A stretch of DNA of 64,000 nt from Oscillospiraceae bacterium (GCA_031284525.1 JAISZR010000004.1:1-64000); one strand, 5' to 3'. Positions 19,058 to 29,413 are shown, counted from the first letter of the stretch. The notes: a model not told the origin generated them from the sequence alone. Translations and numbers: made by a program.

Positions 19058-20155
19058 ATGACTTCACCTAAACTCAGGCATGTGCTCAGAAAAACCTTGC
19101 TGCTACCTCTAGTCTCTTGCCTACTGCTCACATTGAGTCCCTCCCTCTCAAATTGTGCTGAGCTCTCAGCCTCTACTCCTGAAATTAACGATCCTTTGAT
19201 CTCCATAATCATCCCCGTCTACAACGTTGAACCACGCTACCTAAAAGAATGCTTGAAAAGCGTAACTGGCCAGTCTTTCAAAAGAATCGAAATAATTTGC
19301 GTCGATGACGGCTCAACTGACGGCTCCCTTAAAATCCTAAAAAAATATGCAAAGAAGGATAAACGCATTATCGTAATCCATCAGAAAAATCAGGGGCCCT
19401 CCGCTGCACGAAACACTGGTATAGAGAGGGCCTTAAAGTCAAGTTCAAAATACATATTGTTCGTTGACTCCGATGATATCTTGGCTGAGAATGCCTGCGA
19501 AATCCTCCTAGCCGCCGCAGAAGAAGATGATAATATCGATATAGTGGCATTTAATTTCCAAATATTCCCAACAAAACAGCATTTAGCTTCAACAAAATGG
19601 CATTGGCACTGGTGGAAAAGCTTTAAAAACGAAATCTACAAAAATGATCCCGATGCCTGCATCTCCATGATAATGGCCAAACAACGCTGTCCTCTCTGGG
19701 ATAAGCTATACAGGAAAGATATCCTCAAAGAAGTAAAATTTGTTGACAGCATTTCCTTCAGTGAAGACATATGCTTCAGTCTCATGGTTTTGCCGAGAGT
19801 CAGGTGGATGAAATGCATCTCTGATACGCTCTACTCTTACAGAGTAGATAATCCAAGCTCGCTCACGAGAATAACTAAGCGGGAAAAAAGACACGATGAT
19901 GCTCTTAGAATCATGAAATATGTCTGTGCTGATTGGCGCAAACTCGGTCTTCTGAATAAGCACAAAAATATCTTGCTCAGTTTGCTTGTCGACCGGATTA
20001 ATCAGTGCGGATACCCCGACAGGGACTACACTTCCGACTTCATTGATGCCTTTGGCGATGACATTCTTAATGCTAACACTATCAAAAAACTCCCTGAAGA
20101 TACACAGAAAAAGCTGCGAACATTATGCAAACAGTGGTCAATTCCAAATCCCTAA
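19058..20155 (+). CDS. GT2 glycosyltransferase with N-terminal signal-like segment, copy 1
   Basis: ISIIIPVYN, CVDDGSTDGS, NQGPSAARNTGI, FVDSDD; preceded by VLRKTLLLPLVSCLLLTLSPSLSNCAE. Confidence 0.9.
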   Translation: MTSPKLRHVLRKTLLLPLVSCLLLTLSPSLSNCAELSASTPEINDPLISIIIPVYNVEPRYLKECLKSVTGQSFKRIEIICVDDGSTDGSLKILKKYAKKDKRIIVIHQKNQGPSAARNTGIERALKSSSKYILFVDSDDILAENACEILLAAAEEDDNIDIVAFNFQIFPTKQHLASTKWHWHWWKSFKNEIYKNDPDACISMIMAKQRCPLWDKLYRKDILKEVKFVDSISFSEDICFSLMVLPRVRWMKCISDTLYSYRVDNPSSLTRITKREKRHDDALRIMKYVCADWRKLGLLNKHKNILLSLLVDRINQCGYPDRDYTSDFIDAFGDDILNANTIKKLPEDTQKKLRTLCKQWSIPNP

Positions 20156-20213
20156 AGTCCCCCCTCAAGAGTAGCCCTTTAACTCTAAATTTGAATATTG
20201 GTGGTGCTAGTGA

Positions 20214-21311
20214 ATGATGTCATCTAAACTCAGGCATGTGCTCAGAAAAATTCTGCTGCTACCTCTAACCTCGTGCCTACTGCTCACATTGACTCCATTC
20301 CACTCAAATTGTACTGAGCCCTCAGCCTCTACTCCTGAAATTAACGATCCTTTGATCTCCATAATCATCCCCGTCTACAATATTAAGCCACACTACCTAA
20401 AAAAATGCTTGAAAAGCGTAACCAATCAATCTTTCAAAAGAATCGAAATAATTTGCGTCGATGACGGCTCAACTGACGGCTCCCTTAAAATCCTAAAAAA
20501 ATATGCAAAAAAGGATAAACGCATTATCGTAATCCATCAGAAAAATCAGGGACCCTCCGCTGCGCGAAACACTGGCATAGATCAGGCACTAAAGTCAAAT
20601 TCAAAATATGTATTGTTCGTTGACGCCGATGATATCCTGGCTAAACGTGCCTGCAAAGTCCTCTTCGCCGCCGCAGAAGAAGATGATAATATCGATATAG
20701 TGGCATTTAATTTCCAGATGTTCCCAACAAAACAGCATTTAGCTCCAACAAAATGGCATTGGCATCGGTGGCAGAACTTTCAAGACGAAACCTACAAAAA
20801 TGATCTCGATGCCTGCATTGCCACCATAACGGTTAAGCGACGTTACCCCCTCTGGGATAGATTATGGAGAAAAGACATCCTCAGAGAAGTAAAATTTATC
20901 GACAGCATTTCTTATGGCGAAGACATATGCTTTAATCTCATGGCTTTCCCAAGGATCAGGTGGATGAAATGCATCTCTGACACTCTCTACTTCTACAGGG
21001 TAGGTAACCCAAACTCGCTCGCGAGAATAACTAAGAGGAGGAAAAGACACAATGATATTCTTAGAATTATGAAATATATCTGTGCTGATTGGTGCAAGCT
21101 CGGTCTCCTGAACGAACACAAAGCTGCCCTGCTCGCGGCGCTTGCGGGCGAAGTTGGGAAATACGGATACCCCGACAGAGATTATACTCCCGATTTCATC
21201 AATGCCTTTGGTGAGGACGTCTTTGACACCCAGACTATCAAAAAACTCCCTGAAGATACACAGAAAAAGCTGCGAACATTATGTAAACAGTGGTCAATTC
21301 CAAATCCCTAA
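20214..21311 (+). CDS. GT2 glycosyltransferase with N-terminal signal-like segment, copy 2
   Basis: Same motifs, FVDADD; LLLPLTSCLLLTLTPFHSNCTE. Confidence 0.9.
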   Translation: MMSSKLRHVLRKILLLPLTSCLLLTLTPFHSNCTEPSASTPEINDPLISIIIPVYNIKPHYLKKCLKSVTNQSFKRIEIICVDDGSTDGSLKILKKYAKKDKRIIVIHQKNQGPSAARNTGIDQALKSNSKYVLFVDADDILAKRACKVLFAAAEEDDNIDIVAFNFQMFPTKQHLAPTKWHWHRWQNFQDETYKNDLDACIATITVKRRYPLWDRLWRKDILREVKFIDSISYGEDICFNLMAFPRIRWMKCISDTLYFYRVGNPNSLARITKRRKRHNDILRIMKYICADWCKLGLLNEHKAALLAALAGEVGKYGYPDRDYTPDFINAFGEDVFDTQTIKKLPEDTQKKLRTLCKQWSIPNP

Positions 21312-21366
21312 AGCCCCTCAGGAGTAGCCCTCTGCCCCTAATTTTGGATATTGGTGGTGTTGAACG

Positions 21367-22440
21367 GTGTCATCTAAACTCAGGCGCGTGCTTAAAAGAA
21401 CCTTTTTGCTGTCCGTAGCCTCGTGTCTCCTGCTCACATTGAGTCCCTCCTTCTCAAATTGTACTGAGCCCTCAGCCCCTACTCCCGAAATCAACGATCC
21501 TTTGATCTCCATAATCATCCCCGTCTACAATATTAAGCCACACTACCTAAAAAAATGCTTAAACAGCGTAACTGGCCAATCTTTCAAAAGAATCGAAATA
21601 ATTTGCGTCGATGACGGCTCAACTGACGGCTCCCTTAAAATCCTAGAAAAACATGCAGAAAAGGATAAACGCATTATCGTAATCCATCAGAAAAATCAGG
21701 GACCCTCCGCTGCGCGAAACACTGGCATAGACCAAGCATTAAAGTCAAATTCAAAATACGTATTGTTTGTTGACGCCGATGATATCTTGGCTAAACATGC
21801 CTGCGAAATCCTCTTTGCCGCCGCAGAAGAAGATGATAATATCGATATAGTGGGATTTAATTTCCAAATATTCCCAGCGAAATGGTTCTGGCATTGGTGG
21901 ACAGATCTCCAAGACGAAACCTACAAAAATGATCTCGATGCCTGCATCTCTACTATAGCGGTCAAATGCCTCTACCCTCTCTGTGACAAGCTATACAGGA
22001 AAGATATCCTCAAAGAAGTAAAATTTATTGACGGCATTTCCTTCAGTGAAGATATATGCTTCAATCTCATGGTTTTCCCAAGAATCAGGTGGATGAAATG
22101 CATCGCTGATACATTCTACTTCTACAGAGTAGATAACCCAAACTCGCTCACGGGAAAAACTAAGAAGAGAAAAAGGCATAATGATACTCTTAGAATCATG
22201 AAATGTGTCTGTGCTGATTGGCGCAAACTCGGTCTTCTGAATAGGCACAAAAATATCTTGCTCAGTTTGCTTGTCAACCGGATTAATCAGTGCAGATACC
22301 CCGACAGAGACTACACTTCCGACTTCATTGATGCCTTTGGCGAGGATATCTTTAATGCTAACACTGTCAGAAAACTTCCTAAAGATACACAGAAAAAGCT
22401 GCGAACATTGTGCAAACAATGGTCAATCCAAAATCCCTAA
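21367..22440 (+). CDS. GT2 glycosyltransferase with N-terminal signal-like segment, copy 3
   Basis: Same motifs; GTG start; FLLSVASCLLLTLSPSFSNCTE. Confidence 0.9.
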   Translation: MSSKLRRVLKRTFLLSVASCLLLTLSPSFSNCTEPSAPTPEINDPLISIIIPVYNIKPHYLKKCLNSVTGQSFKRIEIICVDDGSTDGSLKILEKHAEKDKRIIVIHQKNQGPSAARNTGIDQALKSNSKYVLFVDADDILAKHACEILFAAAEEDDNIDIVGFNFQIFPAKWFWHWWTDLQDETYKNDLDACISTIAVKCLYPLCDKLYRKDILKEVKFIDGISFSEDICFNLMVFPRIRWMKCIADTFYFYRVDNPNSLTGKTKKRKRHNDTLRIMKCVCADWRKLGLLNRHKNILLSLLVNRINQCRYPDRDYTSDFIDAFGEDIFNANTVRKLPKDTQKKLRTLCKQWSIQNP

Positions 22441-22470
22441 AGTCCTACCAAGCTAGCTCCCAGCACAAAT

Positions 22471-22499
22471 TTGACAGATCATTTGTTCCCTGTTATCAT
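22471..22499 (+). promoter_or_regulatory. SigA promoter for amino-acid ABC operon
   Basis: TTGACA (22471-22476), 17-nt spacer, TGT-TATCAT. Confidence 0.75.
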
Positions 22500-22564
22500 G
22501 TGAGCGAGTCCTTAAGCATGAACATGGGCGGCGCTACGCGTAGCGGGGAGGTACTATATAAAAA

Positions 22565-23338
22565 ATGCCACATACTTCGTCAAAACAGCGAACCTCCCAA
22601 GAAATCAAAGTACCTATTATGCAAGTATATAACCTAAACAAAAGTTTCGGGAGTTTTACGGTCCTAGAAAACGTGAGCACAGAGATTCAGACAGCTGAGG
22701 TAACTTGTATCCTTGGTCCGTCTGGAGCTGGGAAAAGCACGTTTCTTCGGTGTTTAAACCGTTTGGAAACCGTCGATAGTGGCAGGATACTTTATTTGGG
22801 GAATGATACACTTGACGAAGCCTGCAATGTTTGTACCCTGCGCACAGAAATCGGAATGGTCCCGCAACAATTCAACCTGTTCCCTTTCAAGACTGTATTG
22901 CATAACGTAATGTTGGCCCCAACCGTCGTCAAGCACATGAACAAAGACGAGGCGAAAAAAATAGCCATTGAAGAGCTAGAAAAACTTGGGCTTGCAGATA
23001 AGACTAATCTGTTGCCGTCAGCACTTTCTGGTGGTCAGCGGCAGCGCGTTGCTATCGCCCGTTCTCTCGCGATGAAGCCAAAATTGATGCTCTTTGACGA
23101 ACCGACAAGCGCATTAGACCCCGAGCTAGTCAGAGATGTGGTTGATATAATACGTACGTTGAAGGAAAGTGGCATGACAATGGTCGTGGTGACGCACGAA
23201 ATGGGCTTTGCTTTTGAGGTGGCGGACAGAATTGTTTTTATGGCTGATGGCCGTATTCTTGAAGAGGCATCTCCCGAAAAGTTTTTTAACAACCCTAAAG
23301 ATGAGCGTGCAAAGGCTTTTGTTGCCAAAATGTTTTGA
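22565..23338 (+). CDS. Polar amino-acid ABC transporter ATP-binding protein (start may be ATG 22619)
   Basis: [41 protein letters not shown]. Confidence 0.9.
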   Translation: MPHTSSKQRTSQEIKVPIMQVYNLNKSFGSFTVLENVSTEIQTAEVTCILGPSGAGKSTFLRCLNRLETVDSGRILYLGNDTLDEACNVCTLRTEIGMVPQQFNLFPFKTVLHNVMLAPTVVKHMNKDEAKKIAIEELEKLGLADKTNLLPSALSGGQRQRVAIARSLAMKPKLMLFDEPTSALDPELVRDVVDIIRTLKESGMTMVVVTHEMGFAFEVADRIVFMADGRILEEASPEKFFNNPKDERAKAFVAKMF

Positions 23339-23506
23339 AGTTCCAGCCCGGCACTTCACCGCGCCCCGGTCCCCTTGCCAGGCGTTTCCAGATTCACTTT
23401 CCCACCTAGTTAGGTCACTCCTCCCTCACTTTTCAAGCGTTCCGCAATTCAACGTAAATTAATTTTTTGAACTTTAAGAAGTAAAAAATCTGGGAAGGAC
23501 AAGACC

Positions 23507-25063
23507 ATGAAGAAACCTAAGAAAATATCGAGGAGTTTGTGCTCAGCGCTTGGTTTTTTCTTAGGCCTTGCTGCATTTTCAGGGTACACCGAAAACGCAG
23601 CAGCAACAGATTCTTCCAACGGCAGCACCAACCTTCCGCTTGCCGGAGTTTCTTTGAAGATTGGCACATCTGGTTTGTTTGGTCCATTTTCTTACTATAG
23701 CGAAGATGGCAGCACATTGATAGGCTACGACATCGATCTTATTAATGCACTAAAAGAAAAGCTTGGCTTTGAAATAGAAGGTGGGATTGAAGCCATTAAT
23801 TACAATGCGCTAACCACCTCCTTGGAGCAAGGCCGCCTAGATCTTGCAGCGGCGGCACTTTGTGCAACGGAGGACCGTAAACAGGTTGTAGATTTTTCTG
23901 AGCCTTACCACGATTCCGGGCTGATGGTTATGGTCAACAAAACGGCCAACAGCAGAATTACTGGTGTTAATGATTTGGCAGGGAAGATTGTCGCGGTAGA
24001 AAGTGGTACCGCAGCCCATAACTACGCAAGTAAAAATTTAGGAAAAACGGAGATACAGGTGCATGAGACTATCACCACCGCTTATATCTCCTTGGAACAG
24101 AAGAAAATTGACGCTGTTATCCAAGATACCGTGGGATGCATCTTTTATATCGCATCCACACCACAGACCGAGTGCGAGCTGGTAGGGGAGGAGTTTAGTA
24201 AACACGAAATCCCTTATGCTATTGCGTTTCGCAAAAACTTCGAATATTTATCTGAATTTAAAACAGCCCTGGCGAAACTCAAAGCCGATGGCACTTTGGA
24301 TTTGCTTCATGACAAATGGTGCACGTTATCTTCACAAAAATCTTTACAAAACTTGGAAGAGTCGGAATCAGACCACAAAATTCTAGAATCCCTTATCCCA
24401 ATCTTGCTTTCAGGGTTAAACTTGACTCTATTAATCGCTTTTTTCGGCATCATTATCGGGTTTGCCATCGGGAGCCCAACCGGCTATGCACTGCAATCGA
24501 AAAGCAAAATCGGAAGAAGCATCGCCAACTGCTACATCTGGGTTATTCGAGGCACTCCCATCGCTGTCCAAGCCATATATATTTACTACGTCTTGCCTAT
24601 TTTTATTCCATCTTTGCGAACTTCCAGCACGATAGCAGGAATTTTGGTCGTTTCAATCAATTCTGGCGCTTTCATCGCCGAAATTGTGCGCGGTGCTCTT
24701 CAAAGTGTTGATGAAGGGCAAAAAGAGGCTGGGGCGACGCTCGGCATGACTGAACTACAGATTTTGCGTCATATAGTAATTCCGGCGGCTCTCCGTTTGG
24801 CCACACCGGCGCTATTTAACCAGTTTATCATTGCGCTAAAAGATACATCCCTTCTCAGCATGATTTCGGTAGCCGAAATGACCCAAAAGGCAAGAGATTA
24901 CGCTGGGATGAACTTTAGGGTCATTCCAATCTACACTACACTAGCCCTATTTTATCTCTTAATCATCTCCATTCTCATGGTATTACAAAAGTTTGTGGAA
25001 CGGAAAATGGGTAACATGACTCTCATCCATTCCACTCCACGCACTGTCATCGCAAAAGTATGA
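23507..25063 (+). CDS. Amino-acid ABC transporter substrate-binding protein fused to permease
   Basis: N-terminal signal plus periplasmic-binding domain (YDIDLINALKEKLGF, VDFSEPY), C-terminal permease (EAGATLGMTELQILRHIVIPAALR). Confidence 0.9.
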   Translation: MKKPKKISRSLCSALGFFLGLAAFSGYTENAAATDSSNGSTNLPLAGVSLKIGTSGLFGPFSYYSEDGSTLIGYDIDLINALKEKLGFEIEGGIEAINYNALTTSLEQGRLDLAAAALCATEDRKQVVDFSEPYHDSGLMVMVNKTANSRITGVNDLAGKIVAVESGTAAHNYASKNLGKTEIQVHETITTAYISLEQKKIDAVIQDTVGCIFYIASTPQTECELVGEEFSKHEIPYAIAFRKNFEYLSEFKTALAKLKADGTLDLLHDKWCTLSSQKSLQNLEESESDHKILESLIPILLSGLNLTLLIAFFGIIIGFAIGSPTGYALQSKSKIGRSIANCYIWVIRGTPIAVQAIYIYYVLPIFIPSLRTSSTIAGILVVSINSGAFIAEIVRGALQSVDEGQKEAGATLGMTELQILRHIVIPAALRLATPALFNQFIIALKDTSLLSMISVAEMTQKARDYAGMNFRVIPIYTTLALFYLLIISILMVLQKFVERKMGNMTLIHSTPRTVIAKV

Positions 25064-25073
25064 TTGACAAGTA

Positions 25074-25102
25074 CAAAATACTTTGATAGAATACCGGGTT
25101 AG
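25074..25102 (+). promoter_or_regulatory. SigA promoter
   Basis: TTGACA (25074-25079), 17-nt spacer, TGA-TAGAAT (25097-25102). Confidence 0.7.
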
Positions 25103-25124
25103 GTATGTTGCGTAACTTAAAAGA

Positions 25125-25346
25125 GTGCCTGAAAACGGATACGCTACCGAAGCTGCAATCGCTTGTAGACAGTATGCCTTTGAGGTCTTAGGTTATGAAG
25201 AGGTATTCTCACTAGTAAGGGACGACAACATTGCGTCGATGAATGTTGCAATTCGCAATGGTATGACCATTCGTGGACGGTTTACAAGACAATATCGCGG
25301 AGTAGATGTGCCACACTTGATATTTTCAGTCAAGAAGACCAAGTAG
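25125..25346 (+). pseudogene. C-terminal remnant of a RimJ/RimL-type GNAT acetyltransferase
   Basis: ENGYATEAAIACRQYAFEVLGYEEVFSLVRDDNIASMNVAIRNGM is the GNAT C-terminal region; N-terminal half missing. Confidence 0.7.
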
Positions 25347-25890
25347 TAGTCGGTTATTAGCAAGAAGCCAGTAGCACATTTCTCAGCGAGCAGTATCATA
25401 GCACCGAGAACAGCAAACGCAAGCTTATATAAGATCAAATCGCCGTGCCGTGCCGTGCCGTGCGCGCAAGCGGACTTGAACTGGCGATACAAAAAGCACG
25501 CAGCACGATTGAGATGGACGACAAATCTTTCCCCTGGCGCTTATCGACGGGCACGAACATCGCCGGTTTATGATGCCGCGTTCAACGGATTCCACCCTCC
25601 AATGCCGAGTCGTCTACGGCTACCCAGACAACAAAAACGAGGAATCTGCAAACATATAACTGTGCTCCCTTGGGCGTTAGCTCAAGGGAGCACTAGCGGT
25701 TGACAGCCTTGAAGCTAGCAGTTTCTCCGCCGTTTCCAGATTCCGGCAGGCCTGTATGCTACCCAGCTGTCGTCTTTTGACTATGTGCAACACATCTTCA
25801 CGCCCCTCTAACACGAAACAAGCCGCATGTTTGCGAAATTGCAAGCGTGTGTGATATAATTGGACTCAGATATCTTGGGGGTGAGAGCTT

Positions 25891-27414
25891 TTGTTTTGTA
25901 AAGCCAGCAGCATGGGTATTTTGGGAATAGATGCTTTTGAGGTTTTAGTTGAAGTAGATATTGCAAGAGGGTTACCAGTTTTCGATATCGTCGGGCTCCC
26001 CGACATGGGAGTAAAAGAATCAAGAAACCGTGTTAAGGCAAGCATAAAAAACAGTGGATTTGAATTCCCAGTTGGCAAGATAACCGTTAACCTCGCTCCA
26101 GCAGATGTTAGGAAAAATGGTTCACTTTACGATCTTCCAATTGCTCTTTCAATCCTCAGGGCCTCCGGGCAAATTGATGATTGGGATGAGAGCAGTGTAT
26201 TTTTTGGGGAGTTATCCCTTTCCGGTGAAATCAAACCAGTGAATGGCGTTTTGCCCATGGTTTTGAAGGCAAAAGAAATGGGTTTTAAAAACGTAATCAT
26301 CCCCAAAGAAAACGCCAGAGAGGGCGCAATCGTTTCAGAAATTAACCTCTTTGCCGCAAACGACCTGCGAGAACTCGCAGACCATTTTTCAAACAAATCA
26401 CCGCTCAAGGCACTAACGCAACAAAATTTTGAATATGTTGATTACAAGTATGAAGTTGACCTTTCGGATGTTAAAGGGCAGTTCAAGGCCAAACGGGCAA
26501 TTGAAGTCGCTGCCGCTGGTGGCCACAACATTTTGTTTGTTGGGATACCGGGCTCGGGGAAAAGCATGCTTGCAAAGAGAGTTCCGACGATTTTGCCACC
26601 AATGAGATTTGATGAAGCAATTGAAACAACAAAAATCCATTCGGTTGTTGGCAATATCTCAAGGGATGCTCCACTCAGTTTTACCCGGCCGTTTCGAGCT
26701 CCACATCACACAATTTCACTTGCCGGGTTGGCCGGTGGAGGCAGCATTCCGATGCCCGGGGAAATTTCACTAGCACACAATGGCGTTCTCTTTTTAGATG
26801 AGTTCCCGGAATTCAACCGGCAAACGCTCGAAGGTCTAAGGCAACCGATTGAAGATAAAGTAATAACAATCTCAAGGGCACGTTCAAAATTAACATATCC
26901 AAGTTCGGTGATGTTAGTTGCAGCCATGAACCCCTGTCCGTGCGGTTTCTTTGGGCATCCGGTCAGAAAGTGCAAATGTATGCCGATTGCCGTTTCAAAA
27001 TATCTCGGCCGCATTTCTGGACCAATGCTGGACAGAATGGACATCCACGTGGAAGTGATGCCGGTTGACTTTGCAGATATGTCTAGGGCTCCTAACGGCG
27101 AAACCTCGGATGTTGTGAGAGAACGTGTTACAAGAGTACGGAAAAAGCAATGGGCACGATTTGAGAACGAGAAGTTCAGCTGCAACGCCGAAATCAGTTC
27201 GTCACTGGTGAGTGAGGTTTGTCAAACAACGGATTCCGCGGCAAAAATGATCAAAATGGCGTTTGATAGGCTTTCGTTCTCAGCAAGGGCATATAACAAG
27301 ATCTTAAAGGTGGCAAAAACCATCGCCGACCTTGATGATTCCGAAATAATAGATTCAAAGCATATAGCGGAGGCTCTTCAATACCGGGATCTGGATCGGC
27401 GCTACTGGAGATAG
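25891..27414 (+). CDS. comM: YifB/ComM family Mg chelatase-like AAA ATPase
   Basis: GLPDMGVKESRNRVKASIKNSGFEFP, GIPGSGKSMLAKR, MNPCPCGFFG. Confidence 0.93.
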   Translation: MFCKASSMGILGIDAFEVLVEVDIARGLPVFDIVGLPDMGVKESRNRVKASIKNSGFEFPVGKITVNLAPADVRKNGSLYDLPIALSILRASGQIDDWDESSVFFGELSLSGEIKPVNGVLPMVLKAKEMGFKNVIIPKENAREGAIVSEINLFAANDLRELADHFSNKSPLKALTQQNFEYVDYKYEVDLSDVKGQFKAKRAIEVAAAGGHNILFVGIPGSGKSMLAKRVPTILPPMRFDEAIETTKIHSVVGNISRDAPLSFTRPFRAPHHTISLAGLAGGGSIPMPGEISLAHNGVLFLDEFPEFNRQTLEGLRQPIEDKVITISRARSKLTYPSSVMLVAAMNPCPCGFFGHPVRKCKCMPIAVSKYLGRISGPMLDRMDIHVEVMPVDFADMSRAPNGETSDVVRERVTRVRKKQWARFENEKFSCNAEISSSLVSEVCQTTDSAAKMIKMAFDRLSFSARAYNKILKVAKTIADLDDSEIIDSKHIAEALQYRDLDRRYWR

Positions 27415-27420
27415 AAAAAA

Positions 27421-27906
27421 TTGAGGATCTTAGGGATTGACCCCGGGTTTGCAATAGTTGGATATGGTATTCTCGATTACATAAACCCAAACTTCAAAGT
27501 GCTTTCGAGCGGTTTAATAACAACTTCGAGAGATAGATTTGAATTCAGGTTACAAAAGGTTGTTGGAGAGCTTGGAGAAGTAATCGAGCAGTTCAAACCA
27601 GAGCACATGGCAATTGAAAAGCTGTTTTTCACAACAAACCAAAAGACAGCGATTGATGTTGCACAGGCTAGAGGTGCAATCATCCTAACTGCAGCACAAA
27701 AAAACATCAGTATATTCGAATATACACCACTGCAGATTAAGCAGGCAATAGTCGGCTATGGCAAAGCGGAAAAAAAACAGGTAATCACCATGGTTTCGAA
27801 ATTGCTTGGTTTAGATGAAATGCCGAAAGTTGATGATGAAGCCGATGCTATTGCTGTGGCGATTTGTCATGCGCATTCATACAGGGTAATTTGTAATAAC
27901 TCATAG
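27421..27906 (+). CDS. ruvC: Crossover junction endodeoxyribonuclease RuvC
   Basis: ILGIDPGFAIVGYGI, IEKLFFTTNQKTAIDVAQARG. Confidence 0.95.
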   Translation: MRILGIDPGFAIVGYGILDYINPNFKVLSSGLITTSRDRFEFRLQKVVGELGEVIEQFKPEHMAIEKLFFTTNQKTAIDVAQARGAIILTAAQKNISIFEYTPLQIKQAIVGYGKAEKKQVITMVSKLLGLDEMPKVDDEADAIAVAICHAHSYRVICNNS

Positions 27907-27931
27907 CATTTAACGGGGAGGTGGATTCGGA

Positions 27932-28522
27932 GTGATATATAGTTTAACCGGGCGCCTAACAAAAAAAACAGAAAGTTTTGTGGTAATAGATTGCTCAGGT
28001 GTGGGGTATAAGTGTTCTGCAACTTTGAGTACAATTTCGAAACTCGGGGAGTTAAACAAAGATGTAACACTTTACACATACCTTAGCGTGAAAGAAGATG
28101 CTTTTGACCTTTACGGCTTTTTGGATGAAATTGAACTTGAGTGCTTCAAATTACTGCTCTCGGTCTCTGGTGTTGGTGCCAAGTTTGCGCTTTCGATTCT
28201 TTCTGCTCTGTCCCCTGACGACGTAATTCGTAACATCCAGATATCAAATTCAGAAATTTTCACAACGGCAAGTGGTGTTGGCACCAAACTTTCACAAAGA
28301 ATAACGTTAGAACTCAAGAGCAAAGCCCAGAAATGGCATTTTGCTGATGGTGTGGCAACACTTCCGGCGAACAATTCAAATATACTTGAAGCTCTAAATG
28401 CACTCGAAGCGCTGGGCTACTCCAGGACTCATGCAGCGGACTCACTAAAAGACTGCGATAGCAACTGGAAAGTCGAGGAAATCATCAGGCAGGGATTGAA
28501 GAATCTCTCCCCAGCGAGGTAA
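27932..28522 (+). CDS. ruvA: Holliday junction DNA helicase subunit RuvA
   Basis: MIYSLTGRL, YLSVKEDAFDLYGFLDE, GVGAKFALSILS. Confidence 0.95.
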   Translation: MIYSLTGRLTKKTESFVVIDCSGVGYKCSATLSTISKLGELNKDVTLYTYLSVKEDAFDLYGFLDEIELECFKLLLSVSGVGAKFALSILSALSPDDVIRNIQISNSEIFTTASGVGTKLSQRITLELKSKAQKWHFADGVATLPANNSNILEALNALEALGYSRTHAADSLKDCDSNWKVEEIIRQGLKNLSPAR

Positions 28523-28527
28523 TATAA

Positions 28528-29406
28528 ATGCCTGTTAAGTTTGGGACAGCAGGGAATCCGTCCAGTTTTTTTGAGATGGGGTATCGTGGGCTTTCGGACC
28601 TTCCAGCATACTTGAAAACATTTGAACTTGAGGCGTATGAATATCAGGGTGGCCGTGGCGTTAGGGCCTCCGCAGAAAAAATCCGGGAATTTGGCAAACT
28701 CATGGTAGAAAATGAGATTACTCTTTCGGTCCACGCTCCGTATTACATATCCCTTTCGAGCGTCGATGAGAAGAAACGACTAAACAGTGTGGAATATATT
28801 TTGCAGACAGCTAGGGCGGCAAAAGAAATGGGCGCCGAAAGGATTGTAGTTCACGCGGGCTCTTGCTCAAAAATCAGCAGAAGTCAAGCGTTGACTTTCG
28901 CCGAAGAGACCTTGAAAATCGCCCTGCAACAACTCGAAAGAAACGAGTTGAGAGGCATTCATATCTGCCCTGAAACGATGGGTAAGATCAACCAACTTGG
29001 CACTTTAGATGAAGTCCTTGAAATGTGCTTGCTGGATGAAACAATGATTCCCTGCGTAGATTTCGGACACATTGATGCACGTGGCCAGGGAGCGTTACCC
29101 GACGAACAAAGCTTTAAGCAGCTATTTGAAGCTGTGGAAGACAAATTGGGCAATCAACGCATGAAGGATATGCATATGCACTTTTCACGAGTTGAATTCA
29201 CCAAGGGAGGAGAGCGAAGACACCTGACCTTTAAAGACACGGCATTTGGCGCAAACTTCGAAGATCTGATTAATGTGGTCATCAAAAAACACTGCGAACC
29301 AGTTATCATCTGCGAATCCAGCGGGACGCAAGCAGAAGATGCAAAGACCATGCGGGACTACTATTACGCCACAATTCCAAAATTCCCACAACGGCGAGAC
29401 TACTAG
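28528..29406 (+). CDS. nfo: Deoxyribonuclease IV (AP endonuclease family 2)
   Basis: SVHAPYYISLSS, VVHAGS, CPETMGK, CVDFGHIDARG. Confidence 0.9.
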   Translation: MPVKFGTAGNPSSFFEMGYRGLSDLPAYLKTFELEAYEYQGGRGVRASAEKIREFGKLMVENEITLSVHAPYYISLSSVDEKKRLNSVEYILQTARAAKEMGAERIVVHAGSCSKISRSQALTFAEETLKIALQQLERNELRGIHICPETMGKINQLGTLDEVLEMCLLDETMIPCVDFGHIDARGQGALPDEQSFKQLFEAVEDKLGNQRMKDMHMHFSRVEFTKGGERRHLTFKDTAFGANFEDLINVVIKKHCEPVIICESSGTQAEDAKTMRDYYYATIPKFPQRRDY

Positions 29407-29413
29407 GATTTAA

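Noticed and set aside
25443-25462. CCGTG x4 short tandem repeat as a possible CRISPR or satellite
   Set aside because: Too short and without spacers; no CRISPR array seen anywhere in the window.
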